A stretch of 40,290 nt of DNA from Ignavibacteriales bacterium (GCA_018335975.1 JAGXRH010000221.1:1-40290); one strand, 5' to 3'; numbered from the stretch's first letter, positions 17,196 to 25,517 are shown. Translations and numbers: made by a program. The notes: generated by a model not told the origin, from the letters alone.

Positions 17196-18097
17196 CACTT
17201 CGCCAACAATTCAATCAATCTCTCCAAATCATCCGGCGAATAATACTCAACGACAATTTCTCCGTTGCCTTTTGCTTTTTGTTTCACCATTACTTTTGTT
17301 CCGAGCGAGTTGCGGAGTTTTTCCTCCACTTCATTCGGCGGAAAATATTTTTTCGGAACGCGCGTTCGTAACTTATTTCCTTGATTTAACTCCTGAACAA
17401 TCTGCTCGACTTTTCGTACGGATAAATCGAACTTAATCACTTTGTTGAACACAACGAGTTGTTCCATTTCCGTTGGAATCGCCGCTAAACCTCTCGCGTG
17501 CCCTTCGGAAATTTTTCCCTCGCGCACTCCATCTTGAATTGTTTGCGGAAGTTTGAGCAAACGCAAATTGTTTGTCACCGCCGTTCTGCTCTTCCCTACT
17601 TTTTCCGAAACTTGTTCGTGTGTGAGTTTACATTCGTCAATCAATCGCTGATACGAAACGGCAACTTCAATCGGATTCAAATGTTCGCGCTGTAAATTTT
17701 CGATGAGAGCAAACTCCAGCATTTGTTCATCGGTATGCACTTCCATTACGTACGCGGGGATTTTTTCTTTGCCGAGTTCTTGACACGCGCGCAATCTTCG
17801 TTCACCGGAAATCAATTGAAACTTTTCATCGGAAATTTTTCGCACCGTAATCGGTTGAATTACTCCGTGTTGTTGTATGGATTGTTTCAGTTCATCCAAC
17901 GCTTCTTGATTGAAATCTTTTCGCGGTTGAAATGGATTCGGAGAAATTTTTGCAATCTCGATTTCAGAAATATTTTCCGTTCGTATTTCCGTAACAATTT
18001 TCTCTTCTGTTTTTTGCTGTGGAATTTCAGGTCGCGTAACGGGGCGAATAAGCGCGGCTAATCCTCTTCCAAGTGGTTCTTTTGTTTTTCCGTTCAT
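17195..18097 (-). CDS. parB: Chromosome-partitioning protein ParB
   Basis: A 300-residue CTP-dependent DNA clamp that loads at parS and spreads to organise the origin region. It shows the N-terminal GRGLAALI (ParA-stimulating tail), a nuclease-like CTP domain with [20 protein letters not shown] and [15 protein letters not shown], a helix-turn-helix ([20 protein letters not shown]), and a C-terminal dimerisation section. Its ATG overlaps the parA stop by 4 bases (ATGA), and the restriction-modification genes follow directly. No clear 16-bp parS palindrome was noticed in the window. Confidence 0.96.
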   Translation of the reverse strand: MNGKTKEPLGRGLAALIRPVTRPEIPQQKTEEKIVTEIRTENISEIEIAKISPNPFQPRKDFNQEALDELKQSIQQHGVIQPITVRKISDEKFQLISGERRLRACQELGKEKIPAYVMEVHTDEQMLEFALIENLQREHLNPIEVAVSYQRLIDECKLTHEQVSEKVGKSRTAVTNNLRLLKLPQTIQDGVREGKISEGHARGLAAIPTEMEQLVVFNKVIKFDLSVRKVEQIVQELNQGNKLRTRVPKKYFPPNEVEEKLRNSLGTKVMVKQKAKGNGEIVVEYYSPDDLERLIELLAK

Positions 18098-18951
18098 TGT
18101 GAAATTATTTCTGTTGTTGGGTGAATTGTTTCTGGTTGTTTGTTTTCGTGATTCGTTGGTTGTTCCACGATAGAAGTTTGAAGCAAATTATTTCGTTCCA
18201 AAACTTCGAGCGCTAAATCTTCATACAATCGCGAACCGGAACTTGTATGGTCGTAAAGTATTACCGGTTTTCCGTAACTCGCTGCTTCAATAAGACGAAC
18301 GCTGCGATTGATAATTGTCTTGTATAATTTATCCCCGAAAAAATTTTTTACGTCTTGCACAATGTTATTTGCAATTTTCAAACGACTATCAAACATCGTC
18401 ATTAGTACGCCTTCAATTTCCAAACGCGGATTTAAATTGTCGTGAACTAAATTCATTGTGTTGAGAAGTTGCGATAATCCTTCGAGCGCATAAAACTCGC
18501 ATTGCATTGGAATTAAAACCGTATCAGCGGCGGTTAAACAATTGAGCGTAAGCAAGCCAAGCGATGGAGGGCAATCGAGAAATATAAATGCAAATTTTCC
18601 GCGAACAGATTGGAGCGCATTTTCCAGTCGGCGTTCGCGATTTTCCATTTCAACTAATTCTAATTCTGCCGCAACTAAATTTACTGTTGATGGAACAAGA
18701 AATAAATTCGGAACTTGTGTTGGTAAAATCGCCTCTTCTATAGAGGTGTTTCCGAGCAACACGTCATACGAAGTTTTGTTTGTCGGATTATATTTGTCAA
18801 TCCCAATACCGCTTGTTGCATTCGATTGCGGGTCAACATCAATGAGCAGCACGGGAAATTCCAACGTTGCAATGGACGCAGCGAGATTAATTGCCGTTGT
18901 CGTTTTTCCAACGCCGCCTTTTTGATTTGCTATTGCGATTATTTTAGGCAA
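18094..18951 (-). CDS. parA: Chromosome-partitioning ATPase ParA/Soj
   Basis: A 285-residue deviant-Walker ATPase that segregates the origin with ParB. The Walker A box [18 protein letters not shown], the switch [16 protein letters not shown] and the [13 protein letters not shown] motif are all present. A C-terminal tail of about 30 residues ([10 protein letters not shown]... region) extends past the core. The start must be TTG at 18951, because in-frame stops lie upstream and no ATG or GTG precedes the Walker box. An AGGAAA sequence stands about 5 bases before it. The upstream DNA repeats the 3' end of a small membrane gene found 0.3 kb away. Confidence 0.95.
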   Translation of the reverse strand: MPKIIAIANQKGGVGKTTTAINLAASIATLEFPVLLIDVDPQSNATSGIGIDKYNPTNKTSYDVLLGNTSIEEAILPTQVPNLFLVPSTVNLVAAELELVEMENRERRLENALQSVRGKFAFIFLDCPPSLGLLTLNCLTAADTVLIPMQCEFYALEGLSQLLNTMNLVHDNLNPRLEIEGVLMTMFDSRLKIANNIVQDVKNFFGDKLYKTIINRSVRLIEAASYGKPVILYDHTSSGSRLYEDLALEVLERNNLLQTSIVEQPTNHENKQPETIHPTTEIISQ

Positions 18952-18960
18952 AGGAAATTT

Positions 18961-18981
18961 CCTATTTCGATTTTATTTTCA
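18961..18981. repeat. Direct repeat, left copy, flanking the DUF433 segment
   Basis: CCTATTTCGATTTTATTTTC and the next A match 19272-19292 at 20 of 21 positions. Together the two copies bracket about 290 bases holding the CTTAGTG repeat and the DUF433 gene. Read on the minus strand, this copy looks like the last codons and stop of the 43-residue membrane gene. Confidence 0.65.
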
Positions 18982-19004
18982 AGCGTTGTTCACAATGCGT
19001 AATT

Positions 19005-19086
19005 CTTAGTGTTTCTAAGTGTTCTGCGTGCCTTAGTGTTTAAAATCATTACCACTGAGACACTAAGAACACAAAGATTCACTAAG
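19005..19086. repeat. CTTAGTG-type inverted intergenic repeat, copy 2
   Basis: Arms CTTAGTGTTTCTAAGTG...CCTTAGTG and ACCACTGAGACACTAAG...ATTCACTAAG stand on either side of an AT-rich centre. The right arm encodes the final codons and the stop (19063-19065) of the DUF433 gene. Confidence 0.78.
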
Positions 19087-19260
19087 TTCCCAAACAAAAA
19101 TTGCTTGTTCTTTTGTAACAGAGGGAAAATCATCCAAAAAATTTTCTAACGGTTCTCCCGTTTCGATATAATCAAAAAGGTTTTTTATAGGAACGCGCGT
19201 ATCATTGAATACGGGAGTTCCGCTCATAATTTCGGGATCTATATTTATTACTTTATTCAT
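19063..19260 (-). CDS. DUF433 (VapB45-like) antitoxin-type protein, orphan
   Basis: A 65-residue protein matching DUF433. It has the diagnostic INIDPEIMSGTPVFNDTRVP start (Gly-x-Pro, Thr-Arg-Val-Pro) and the IETGEPLENFLDDFPSV helix that contacts DNA or the partner. DUF433 proteins are usually antitoxins paired with a PIN-like DUF5615 toxin encoded just downstream. Here no toxin follows. The gene ends inside a CTTAGTG-type repeat that supplies the last seven codons (LSESLCS) and the stop, so the natural C-terminus and the toxin were probably lost. The segment lies between 21-base direct repeats. Confidence 0.8.
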   Translation of the reverse strand: MNKVINIDPEIMSGTPVFNDTRVPIKNLFDYIETGEPLENFLDDFPSVTKEQAIFVWELSESLCS

Positions 19261-19271
19261 AGTAAATTTTT

Positions 19272-19292
19272 CCTATTTTGATTTTATTTTCA
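19272..19292. repeat. Direct repeat, right copy, flanking the DUF433 segment
   Basis: CCTATTTTGATTTTATTTTC and the next A. This copy includes the stop codon region of the 43-residue membrane gene (19273-19404) and matches 18961-18981 with one mismatch. Confidence 0.65.
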
Positions 19293-19404
19293 TTCCGAAG
19301 AAAACGATAAACCAAATCAATACGCCAAGATATATTGAGAAGAAAACACTAATACCCGTTGCAATAATTGTCGCTATTATAAAACGCCAAAGGAAACTAA
19401 ACAT
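19273..19404 (-). CDS. 43-residue single-pass membrane peptide
   Basis: A short frame with ATG at 19404 and TAG at 19273-19275. The peptide starts MFSFLWRFIIATIIATGISV and continues with a second hydrophobic stretch (GVLIWFIVFFG) and a lysine-rich end (MKIKSK). It is probably one long or two short membrane helices with a positive tail. It begins 4 bases after the stop of the 157-residue membrane protein gene, so the two are likely co-transcribed. Its 3' end is duplicated in front of parA. Function unknown. Confidence 0.5.
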   Translation of the reverse strand: MFSFLWRFIIATIIATGISVFFSIYLGVLIWFIVFFGMKIKSK

Positions 19405-19408
19405 AGTG

Positions 19409-19882
19409 TTATCTCATTCCCGCTGCAAGAAGCATTGCAATAATGGAAAGATACACGTTAAGCGTTCTGAATTTTTTCATCTTTTCAAAGAGAACATCAA
19501 CGGCAAAATCATCGCGTTCATTTGCAGCGATAACTTTTTCAAGTAAGCGAAACATTCTGATATAGCCGATGGAAAAGAAGAAAATGAAAACGAATGTAAG
19601 TTCTTTGAACGCTAAAAGTATTTGCCACGTCGTTGAAAACAGGAACCATTCAAACTTTGGACTTAATAATGCAAGTAAAATTCCCGTGAGTAAAATCATC
19701 CATAATGAAAGCCAAATAAACGGAATGAATCGTTTTTCAAGATGGAGAACGAGTTTGCTCTTTTCTTCTCCTTCAACTTTTGCAACAGGATACAATATTC
19801 CACTTTGAAACAGATAACTACCACACAGCAGAATAATTCCGAAAAGATGGCAACTTTTACTCGCCCAAAGAACAAATTCCAT
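19409..19882 (-). CDS. Four-helix membrane protein
   Basis: A 157-residue integral inner-membrane protein with four predicted helices: about 7-30, 51-72, 85-107 and 140-156. Histidines in CHLFGIILLCGSYLF and a loop Arg-Phe-Ile-Pro (KRFIPFIWLSLWMILLTGIL) recall the CopD/DUF2214-type copper or haem-related membrane families, but the match is too loose for a name. It is divergent from the rRNA methyltransferase gene, with 108 bases between them. Confidence 0.65.
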   Translation of the reverse strand: MEFVLWASKSCHLFGIILLCGSYLFQSGILYPVAKVEGEEKSKLVLHLEKRFIPFIWLSLWMILLTGILLALLSPKFEWFLFSTTWQILLAFKELTFVFIFFFSIGYIRMFRLLEKVIAANERDDFAVDVLFEKMKKFRTLNVYLSIIAMLLAAGMR

Positions 19883-19990
19883 TTAAATATTGATAAACGT
19901 TGACATATTTTTTATGGCGCAAATATAAAGATTTTCCGATGAAATTAACTTGAAGCGATTGAGTATATTCTGCCCCGAAATTTAAACACT

Positions 19991-21400
19991 ATGAAGCAAC
20001 ACGACGAAATAATTTTAACGATAACCGATATCTCAGAGGACGGAAAATCGCTTGGGCGGCACGATGGTTGTGTTGTCTTTGTGAAAGGTGGAGTTCCCAA
20101 TGATGTAGTAAAAGCAAGAATTATATTTGCAAAAAAGAAATTTGCAGAAGCAGAAATTTTGGAACTTATAACTCCATCGCCATTTCGCGTTGATGCACGT
20201 TGTTCTTATTTTGGAACGTGTGGAGGATGTGCTTGGCAGAATCTGAATTATGAACAGCAACTTTTCTTCAAACAAAAACGGGTTGAAGATGCTTTCAAAC
20301 ATATCGGGGGATTTTCCGATTTGAAGTTTTCTCCAATCATAAAATCCGAAAATGGATATTATTACCGAAACAAAATGGAGTTTTCTTTTGCAAAAGAACA
20401 ATGGCTGAACGCAGAAGAATTTGAAAAAGAAGAACTTTCACAAACCTCCAGCCACCAACCTCAAACATTTCTCGGATTACACGTTGCAAACAATTGGAAA
20501 AAAGTTCTCGACATCAAGGAGTGTTTTCTCCAATCGGAAACAAGTAATCGCATTGTTAATTTTGTAAGAAAATTTGCGCAAGAAAATTCTCATCCAGCAT
20601 ATTCACCCGAAACGCAAACCGGGTTCTTTCGCAATCTTGTTATCCGCGAGGGAAAAAACACAAATGAAATAATGGTGAATATCGTTTCGTTTGAAGATAA
20701 TCCAACGATAATGGAAAAACTTTCTCGTGAACTTGTAAAACAAATTCCGCAAGTTACGACGATTGTGAATGCAGTGAATACGCAAATTGCACAGGTTGCG
20801 CGCGGAGAATCCGAGAAAGTTTATTTCGGAAAAGGATTTATTACCGATACTATTGGAAAATTTCGGTTTAAGATTTCCGCAAACTCATTCTTCCAGACAA
20901 ATACACAACAGGCGGGAAAATTATATTCAGTTGCAAAACAATTAGCAGCGTTAGAACCAAACGATATCGTGTACGATTTATATTGCGGAACGGGAACAAT
21001 CGCGCTGTATCTCTCCGATTCGTGTTCGCAAATTTTTGGCATAGATGTTGTCGAAAGTGCAATCATTGACGCGAGAGAAAATGCAGAACTCAATAAAGTA
21101 GAAAATGCATTCTTCATTTCGAGAGATTTGCAGCAAAAAAACATTTCGTGGCGAAGTGAACTCCCACTTCCTAACGTAATCATCGTTGACCCGCCGCGTA
21201 ACGGGCTTCATTCGAAAGTTGTGGAAGAAATCGTTTCGATTGCTCCAAAAAAAATTATTTACGTGAGTTGTAATCCCGCAACACAAGCGAGAGATTGTAA
21301 AATGCTCTCCTCAGTGGGTTACACTATCGTGAAATTGCAGCCGGTGGATATGTTCCCGCAGTCAACACACGTAGAAAATGTTTGTTTGCTTTCCCGATAA
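19991..21400 (+). CDS. rlmD: 23S rRNA (uracil-5-)-methyltransferase, RlmD/RumA family
   Basis: A 469-residue enzyme that methylates C5 of a uridine in 23S rRNA, or possibly tRNA as in TrmA-like relatives. An N-terminal TRAM domain (ITDISEDGKSLGRHDG) is followed by the Fe-S cluster cysteines (CSYFGTCGGCAWQNLNYEQQ). The S-adenosylmethionine fold then follows, with VYDLYCGTGTIALYL and VDPPRNGL. The nucleophile motif is IIYVSCNPATQARD. Length fits RlmD/RlmCD. The exact target uridine is not readable from sequence, so the symbol is approximate. The candidate structured RNA begins about 50 to 70 bases after its stop. Confidence 0.9.
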   Translation: MKQHDEIILTITDISEDGKSLGRHDGCVVFVKGGVPNDVVKARIIFAKKKFAEAEILELITPSPFRVDARCSYFGTCGGCAWQNLNYEQQLFFKQKRVEDAFKHIGGFSDLKFSPIIKSENGYYYRNKMEFSFAKEQWLNAEEFEKEELSQTSSHQPQTFLGLHVANNWKKVLDIKECFLQSETSNRIVNFVRKFAQENSHPAYSPETQTGFFRNLVIREGKNTNEIMVNIVSFEDNPTIMEKLSRELVKQIPQVTTIVNAVNTQIAQVARGESEKVYFGKGFITDTIGKFRFKISANSFFQTNTQQAGKLYSVAKQLAALEPNDIVYDLYCGTGTIALYLSDSCSQIFGIDVVESAIIDARENAELNKVENAFFISRDLQQKNISWRSELPLPNVIIVDPPRNGLHSKVVEEIVSIAPKKIIYVSCNPATQARDCKMLSSVGYTIVKLQPVDMFPQSTHVENVCLLSR

Positions 21401-21410
21401 TGCCCATCAC

Positions 21411-21442
21411 TTTTGCAGAAATAAACTGATATTGTATATTAG
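21411..21442 (+). promoter_or_regulatory. Promoter for the candidate RNA upstream of lepA
   Basis: TTTTG (21411-21415) is followed after 19 bases by TATATTAG (21435-21442), near the Bacteroidota -33/-7 pattern. The same bases also read TTGCAG-N16-TATATT in the sigma70 style. Transcription would begin near 21447-21450, about 20 bases before the first stem. Confidence 0.45.
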
Positions 21443-21446
21443 CCCC

Positions 21447-21564
21447 GCAAAAAAATAACGATTGTACGCAAAGCCCGCTAATTCCCTACGTAGAAGACTC
21501 CCCTCCTTCTATCCGCGATGGTTTGCCTCCTCCATCGCTTGCGGGCTTTGCCGTTTTTTTGTTT
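21447..21564 (+). ncRNA. Candidate structured RNA with three-way junction and C-rich loops
   Basis: An 11-bp perfect closing stem joins GCAAAGCCCGC (21468-21478) with GCGGGCTTTGC (21541-21551). Inside are two hairpins. The first is TAGAAG/CTTCTA (21491-21496 with 21506-21511), with loop ACTCCCCTC. The second is GCGATGG/CCATCGC (21515-21521 with 21532-21538), with loop TTTGCCTCCT. A third unpaired segment is TAATTCCCTAC. All three unpaired stretches carry runs of C, and one is an exact complement of AGGAGG. The closing stem is followed by CCGTTTTTTTGTTTT, as in an intrinsic terminator. The 5' end is placed from the promoter. It matches no RNA family that I recall. It could be a trans-acting small RNA or a lepA leader. 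Confidence 0.55.
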
Positions 21565-21566
21565 TC

Positions 21567-21600
21567 CCCGCTCCGAAATTTATATGAGCGGGATTTTTTT
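21567..21600 (+). terminator. Terminator-like hairpin in the lepA leader
   Basis: CCCGCTC (21567-21573) pairs with GAGCGGG (21586-21592) around a 12-nt AT-rich loop and is followed by ATTTTTTTT. It ends about 15 bases before the lepA ATG. It could terminate read-through from the RNA upstream, or act as an attenuator of lepA. Confidence 0.55.
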
Positions 21601-21615
21601 TATTCTTATTCCACA

Positions 21616-23412
21616 ATGAAGCATATTCGCAATTTCTGTATTATCGCCCACATAGACCATGGGAAATCCACTCTTGCAGACCGTTTACTCGTAACAACCG
21701 GTACACTCACCGAACGGGAAATGAAGTTTCAGCAGGTGCTGGATGATATGGAACTTGAACAGGAACGCGGTATTACCATCAAATTGCACGCTATAAAAAT
21801 GGAATACGGCGCGCGCGACGGAAAACGTTATACATTAAACCTTATTGATACGCCCGGGCATGTGGATTTTACATACGAAGTATCCCGCTCTATTGCCGCA
21901 TGCGAAGGGGCCGTTCTCGTCGTGGACGCATCGCAAGGAGTGGAAGCGCAAACAATTTCCAACCTCTATTTAGCAATTGATTCCGGATTGGAAATCATCC
22001 CCGTTATCAATAAAATTGATTTGCCCCATGCAATGGTGGATACGGTAAAACAACAAATCATTGATTTACTCGGATGCAAAGAGGAAGAAATTATTCTTGC
22101 AAGCGCAAAAGCAAATATCGGAATTACGGAACTTCTTGAAGCAATTGTCTCCCGCGTCCCTCCACCATCTGGAATTATTGATGCACCTCCCCGCGCACTT
22201 ATTTTTGATTCGTTATTCGATGTTTATCGTGGAGCAATTGCGTACATCAAAATGGTGGATGGAAGTTTAACAGAAGGAGAAAAAGTATTCTTTCATTATT
22301 CCGGTAATTCATACGAAGTGGAAGAAATCGGTGTGTTAGAAATGCAGCGTTTCCGTACGAAATCTATCTCTGCCGGTGAAGTCGGATACCTTATTGCCGG
22401 CGTTCGGGAATTGCACGAAATAAAAGTTGGCGATACTGTGATGAGTTCCGCCAATGCCGCATCGGAACCGCTGCCGGGATATAAAGTTGTGAAACCAATG
22501 GTATTTGCAGGAGTATTTCCCACCAATTCGGAACAGTTTGAAGAACTTCGCAATTCACTTGCAAAATTGCATATGAATGATGCATCACTCTTTTACGAAC
22601 CGGAAACTTCAACTGCACTTGGCTTCGGATTTCGCTGCGGATTTCTCGGATTGCTTCATATGGAAATTATCCAGGAGCGACTCGACCGTGAATACAAGCA
22701 GGAGATTATTACCACTGTACCAACGGTAGAATTCCGCGTGACGAAAACTAACAAAGAAATCGTCATGGTTGATAATCCTGCTTTAATGCCGCCCGTCGGA
22801 GAAATTGAATTCATTGAAGAGCCGTACGTGCAAGCGCAAATTATCACTCCGACGGAATACATCGGCAATATTATGCGGCTCTGTATGGAACGACGCGGCA
22901 TTTTTAAGAACACGACCTACATTGACCCGACTCGTGCTGACCTCCGTTTTGAACTTCCGCTTGCAGAAATCATTTTTGACTTTTATGACAAACTGAAATC
23001 TTCAACGCGGGGTTACGCTTCGCTGGATTACGAATTTCTTGAATACCGCGAATCCGATTTGGTGAAACTTGATATTCTCCTGAACGCGGAATCCGTTGAT
23101 GCGCTTTCCACAATTGTTCATCGCGAAAAATCGTACGAGTATGGAAAAAAACTCTGCGAAAAATTACGAAAACTCATTCCGCGGCAAATGTTCGAAATTG
23201 CAATTCAAGCAGCGATTGGAGGAAAAATAATCGCCCGCAACACTATTTCTCCGATGCGAAAAAATGTCATTGCAAAATGCTACGGCGGCGACATTTCCCG
23301 CAAACGCAAACTTCTCGAAAAACAAAAAGAGGGAAAGAAACGGATGAAACAGGTCGGCAGTGTGGAAATCCCGCAGGAAGCATTTCTCGCAGTTCTTTCT
23401 ATGGAAGATTGA
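21616..23412 (+). CDS. lepA: Elongation factor 4 (LepA), ribosomal back-translocase GTPase
   Basis: A 598-residue translational GTPase. G1 is [16 protein letters not shown]2 lies around [15 protein letters not shown]3 is [14 protein letters not shown] and G4 is [11 protein letters not shown]-like domains follow, and the LepA-specific C-terminal domain ends in [20 protein letters not shown] and [17 protein letters not shown]. The start is the ATG at 21616, giving [16 protein letters not shown] as in other LepA proteins. The open frame runs upstream to 21523 only by chance through the candidate RNA. lepB follows 60 bases downstream, an old and frequent pairing. Confidence 0.98.
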   Translation: MKHIRNFCIIAHIDHGKSTLADRLLVTTGTLTEREMKFQQVLDDMELEQERGITIKLHAIKMEYGARDGKRYTLNLIDTPGHVDFTYEVSRSIAACEGAVLVVDASQGVEAQTISNLYLAIDSGLEIIPVINKIDLPHAMVDTVKQQIIDLLGCKEEEIILASAKANIGITELLEAIVSRVPPPSGIIDAPPRALIFDSLFDVYRGAIAYIKMVDGSLTEGEKVFFHYSGNSYEVEEIGVLEMQRFRTKSISAGEVGYLIAGVRELHEIKVGDTVMSSANAASEPLPGYKVVKPMVFAGVFPTNSEQFEELRNSLAKLHMNDASLFYEPETSTALGFGFRCGFLGLLHMEIIQERLDREYKQEIITTVPTVEFRVTKTNKEIVMVDNPALMPPVGEIEFIEEPYVQAQIITPTEYIGNIMRLCMERRGIFKNTTYIDPTRADLRFELPLAEIIFDFYDKLKSSTRGYASLDYEFLEYRESDLVKLDILLNAESVDALSTIVHREKSYEYGKKLCEKLRKLIPRQMFEIAIQAAIGGKIIARNTISPMRKNVIAKCYGGDISRKRKLLEKQKEGKKRMKQVGSVEIPQEAFLAVLSMED

Positions 23413-23472
23413 AACGAATTTTCCCTCGCGTATGTTTGTAAACAATAACTTAGTCTCCAACATTCAATTATA

Positions 23473-24354
23473 ATGAAAAAAGATTCTTCACAACAAAACC
23501 CCATTCAAAGTTTTATCGCATGGCTCAAAGAAATGGCGCAGGTGTTCGGCATTTTTCTCGTACTGAACAGTTTCGTGCTTGCATCATTCGAAGTTCCGAC
23601 CGGCTCGATGATGAACGAAATCCTTCCCGGCGACTTCCTCATCGTTTGGAAATTAAATTTCGGAGGGACAACACCACGCACGATTCCATTTACCGATACG
23701 CGTATTCCCCATTTTAAATTACCTGCATTCTCAAGCGTGGAACGTGGCGATGTCATTGTGTTTGAATTTCCGGGATACCGTGATGAAGCACAGTCAAATC
23801 CGTTTGCGTATTACTTGAAACGCTGTGTAGCGATTGCAGGAGATACATTGCAAATCATTAACCGCAAAGTTTATGTAAATGGAAAAGCACAGGAATACCC
23901 ACGAAATGTTTTATTCAATCCTTTTGATAATCGCTCACCATCCGACATTGAGCCGCGCATTTTTCCTAAAGACGCTCCCTTCAACGAGCATTACTACGGT
24001 CCGATTCGTGTCCCTAAAAAAGGGGATGTCATTCCGCTTTCGCCTAACAGCATTAGCCAATGGGAAACATTTATTCTTCGCGAAGGAAATAGCATTGACT
24101 ATGCTGTAGGAAAACTTCTCATCAACGGGAAAGAATCCACTTCATACACTGTTCAACGGGATTATGTTTTCGGAATGGGAGATAATCGCGACAACTCACT
24201 CGATAGCCGCTTTTGGGGATTTGTTCCTGAAGAAGATGTCATCGGTACACCATTATTTTTGTATTGGTCATGGGACCCGGATTTACCATTTACACAATTA
24301 GTTGATAAACTTGCTTCGATTCGACTTTCCAGAGTTGGGTATCTCGTGAAGTAA
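23473..24354 (+). CDS. lepB: Signal peptidase I
   Basis: A 293-residue membrane-anchored serine protease that removes signal peptides on the periplasmic side. One N-terminal membrane helix (VFGIFLVLNSFVLASF) precedes the catalytic serine (S45, VPTGSMMNEILPGD). The catalytic lysine is in YYLKRCVAIAGD (K116). The family box GDNRDNSLDSRFWGFVPEED follows. The insertion between boxes C and D gives the longer size seen in Bacteroidota enzymes. Its stop overlaps the hemW start by one base (TAATG). Confidence 0.97.
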   Translation: MKKDSSQQNPIQSFIAWLKEMAQVFGIFLVLNSFVLASFEVPTGSMMNEILPGDFLIVWKLNFGGTTPRTIPFTDTRIPHFKLPAFSSVERGDVIVFEFPGYRDEAQSNPFAYYLKRCVAIAGDTLQIINRKVYVNGKAQEYPRNVLFNPFDNRSPSDIEPRIFPKDAPFNEHYYGPIRVPKKGDVIPLSPNSISQWETFILREGNSIDYAVGKLLINGKESTSYTVQRDYVFGMGDNRDNSLDSRFWGFVPEEDVIGTPLFLYWSWDPDLPFTQLVDKLASIRLSRVGYLVK

Positions 24355-25496
24355 TGTCTTCACTCTATTTTCATATCCCCTTTTGCGAGCGAAAGTGCAT
24401 TTACTGCGATTTCTATTCTATCGAAACACTTTCGCCAATCGAAGAATTTCTGAGTGCGTTGAAAATTGAAATCGCATTACAAGAACAATTTCACGGAGAA
24501 AAATTTGAAACGATTTTCTTTGGCGGCGGCACTCCCTCGCTCCTCTCTCCACCTCAACTCGAAAATATTTTCAATCTCATTTACAAACATTTTTCAATTT
24601 CCCGCAACGCCGAAATAACCGTTGAATGTAATCCTGAAACCGTTGATAAAGAAAAACTGACAGCGTATCGTTCCCTTGGTGTTAATCGTTTAAGTTTCGG
24701 CGTACAATCTTTTTTTGAAGATGATTTACAATTCCTTTCCCGCATTCATAATTCTCAGAAAGCAAAAGAGGCAATTCGGCTTGCGCATAAGGCTGATTTT
24801 GAAAACGTGAATCTCGATTTGATATTTGCGTTACCGAATCAAACACAAGAACGCTGGAAACAAAATCTCGAACAAGCAATTGAACTTGAACCAGCGCATA
24901 TTTCTGCATACAGTTTAATCGTCGAACAAAATACTCCACTCAATCGCCTCGTTTCAACAAATCAAGTTACAATGCTTTCAAACGAAACCGATGCAACGAT
25001 GTACGAAATGACGATGGAGTTTTTAGAAAAGAAAGGATTCGAGCATTACGAAGTATCTAATTACGGAAAGAAAAACTTTCATTGCCAACACAATAAAAAC
25101 TACTGGAATCATACAAATTATCTTTCATTTGGTCCTTCCGCTCATTCATTCTGGCAAAATGGAATTTCAAAACGGTGGTGGAACATAGCAAATCTTTCAA
25201 CGTACACACAAAAACTTTTCGATAATCAACTCCCCATTGCCGGAGAAGAAACACTTTCAGCTGAACAACTTTTTGAAGAAACAATAATGCTCGGTTTGCG
25301 AAGTGAAGGATTTGATTTGGAGAAAGTGAAATCCAATTTTGGCATTGATTTCCTTACACAACATTATGAATTAATTCCAGAACTTCTTTCCAACGATTTT
25401 ATTTTTTTCGAAAAAAATATACTGCGCCTCACCCGCAAAGGATTTCTTCTCTGTGAAGAGATCGTACAACGACTTCTCTCAAAAGTTACGGCATAA
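24354..25496 (+). CDS. hemW: Radical-SAM heme chaperone HemW (coproporphyrinogen III oxidase-like)
   Basis: A 380-residue radical-SAM protein. The cluster motif is IPFCERKCIYCDFYSI (CxxxCxxC), followed by the glycine-rich FFGGGTPSLL and VECNPETVDKEKL. The HemW-type C-terminal domain ends in ILRLTRKGFLLCEEIV. HemW proteins lack the fourth cysteine of HemN and bind heme for delivery rather than oxidise coproporphyrinogen. That pattern is seen here, so chaperone function is preferred over oxidase. It is translationally coupled to lepB and followed by an intrinsic terminator. Confidence 0.93.
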   Translation: MSSLYFHIPFCERKCIYCDFYSIETLSPIEEFLSALKIEIALQEQFHGEKFETIFFGGGTPSLLSPPQLENIFNLIYKHFSISRNAEITVECNPETVDKEKLTAYRSLGVNRLSFGVQSFFEDDLQFLSRIHNSQKAKEAIRLAHKADFENVNLDLIFALPNQTQERWKQNLEQAIELEPAHISAYSLIVEQNTPLNRLVSTNQVTMLSNETDATMYEMTMEFLEKKGFEHYEVSNYGKKNFHCQHNKNYWNHTNYLSFGPSAHSFWQNGISKRWWNIANLSTYTQKLFDNQLPIAGEETLSAEQLFEETIMLGLRSEGFDLEKVKSNFGIDFLTQHYELIPELLSNDFIFFEKNILRLTRKGFLLCEEIVQRLLSKVTA

Positions 25497-25517
25497 TTTC
25501 CCCATCCGCCAGCGACG

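Noticed and set aside
21447-21564. tRNA or known riboswitch
   Set aside because: No anticodon arm, T-loop or CCA-end pattern, and none of the conserved cores of TPP, cobalamin, SAM or guanidine riboswitches that I can recognise.
21523-21615. 31-residue extension of LepA
   Set aside because: LepA proteins start [16 protein letters not shown], and the extension lies on the candidate RNA and terminator.
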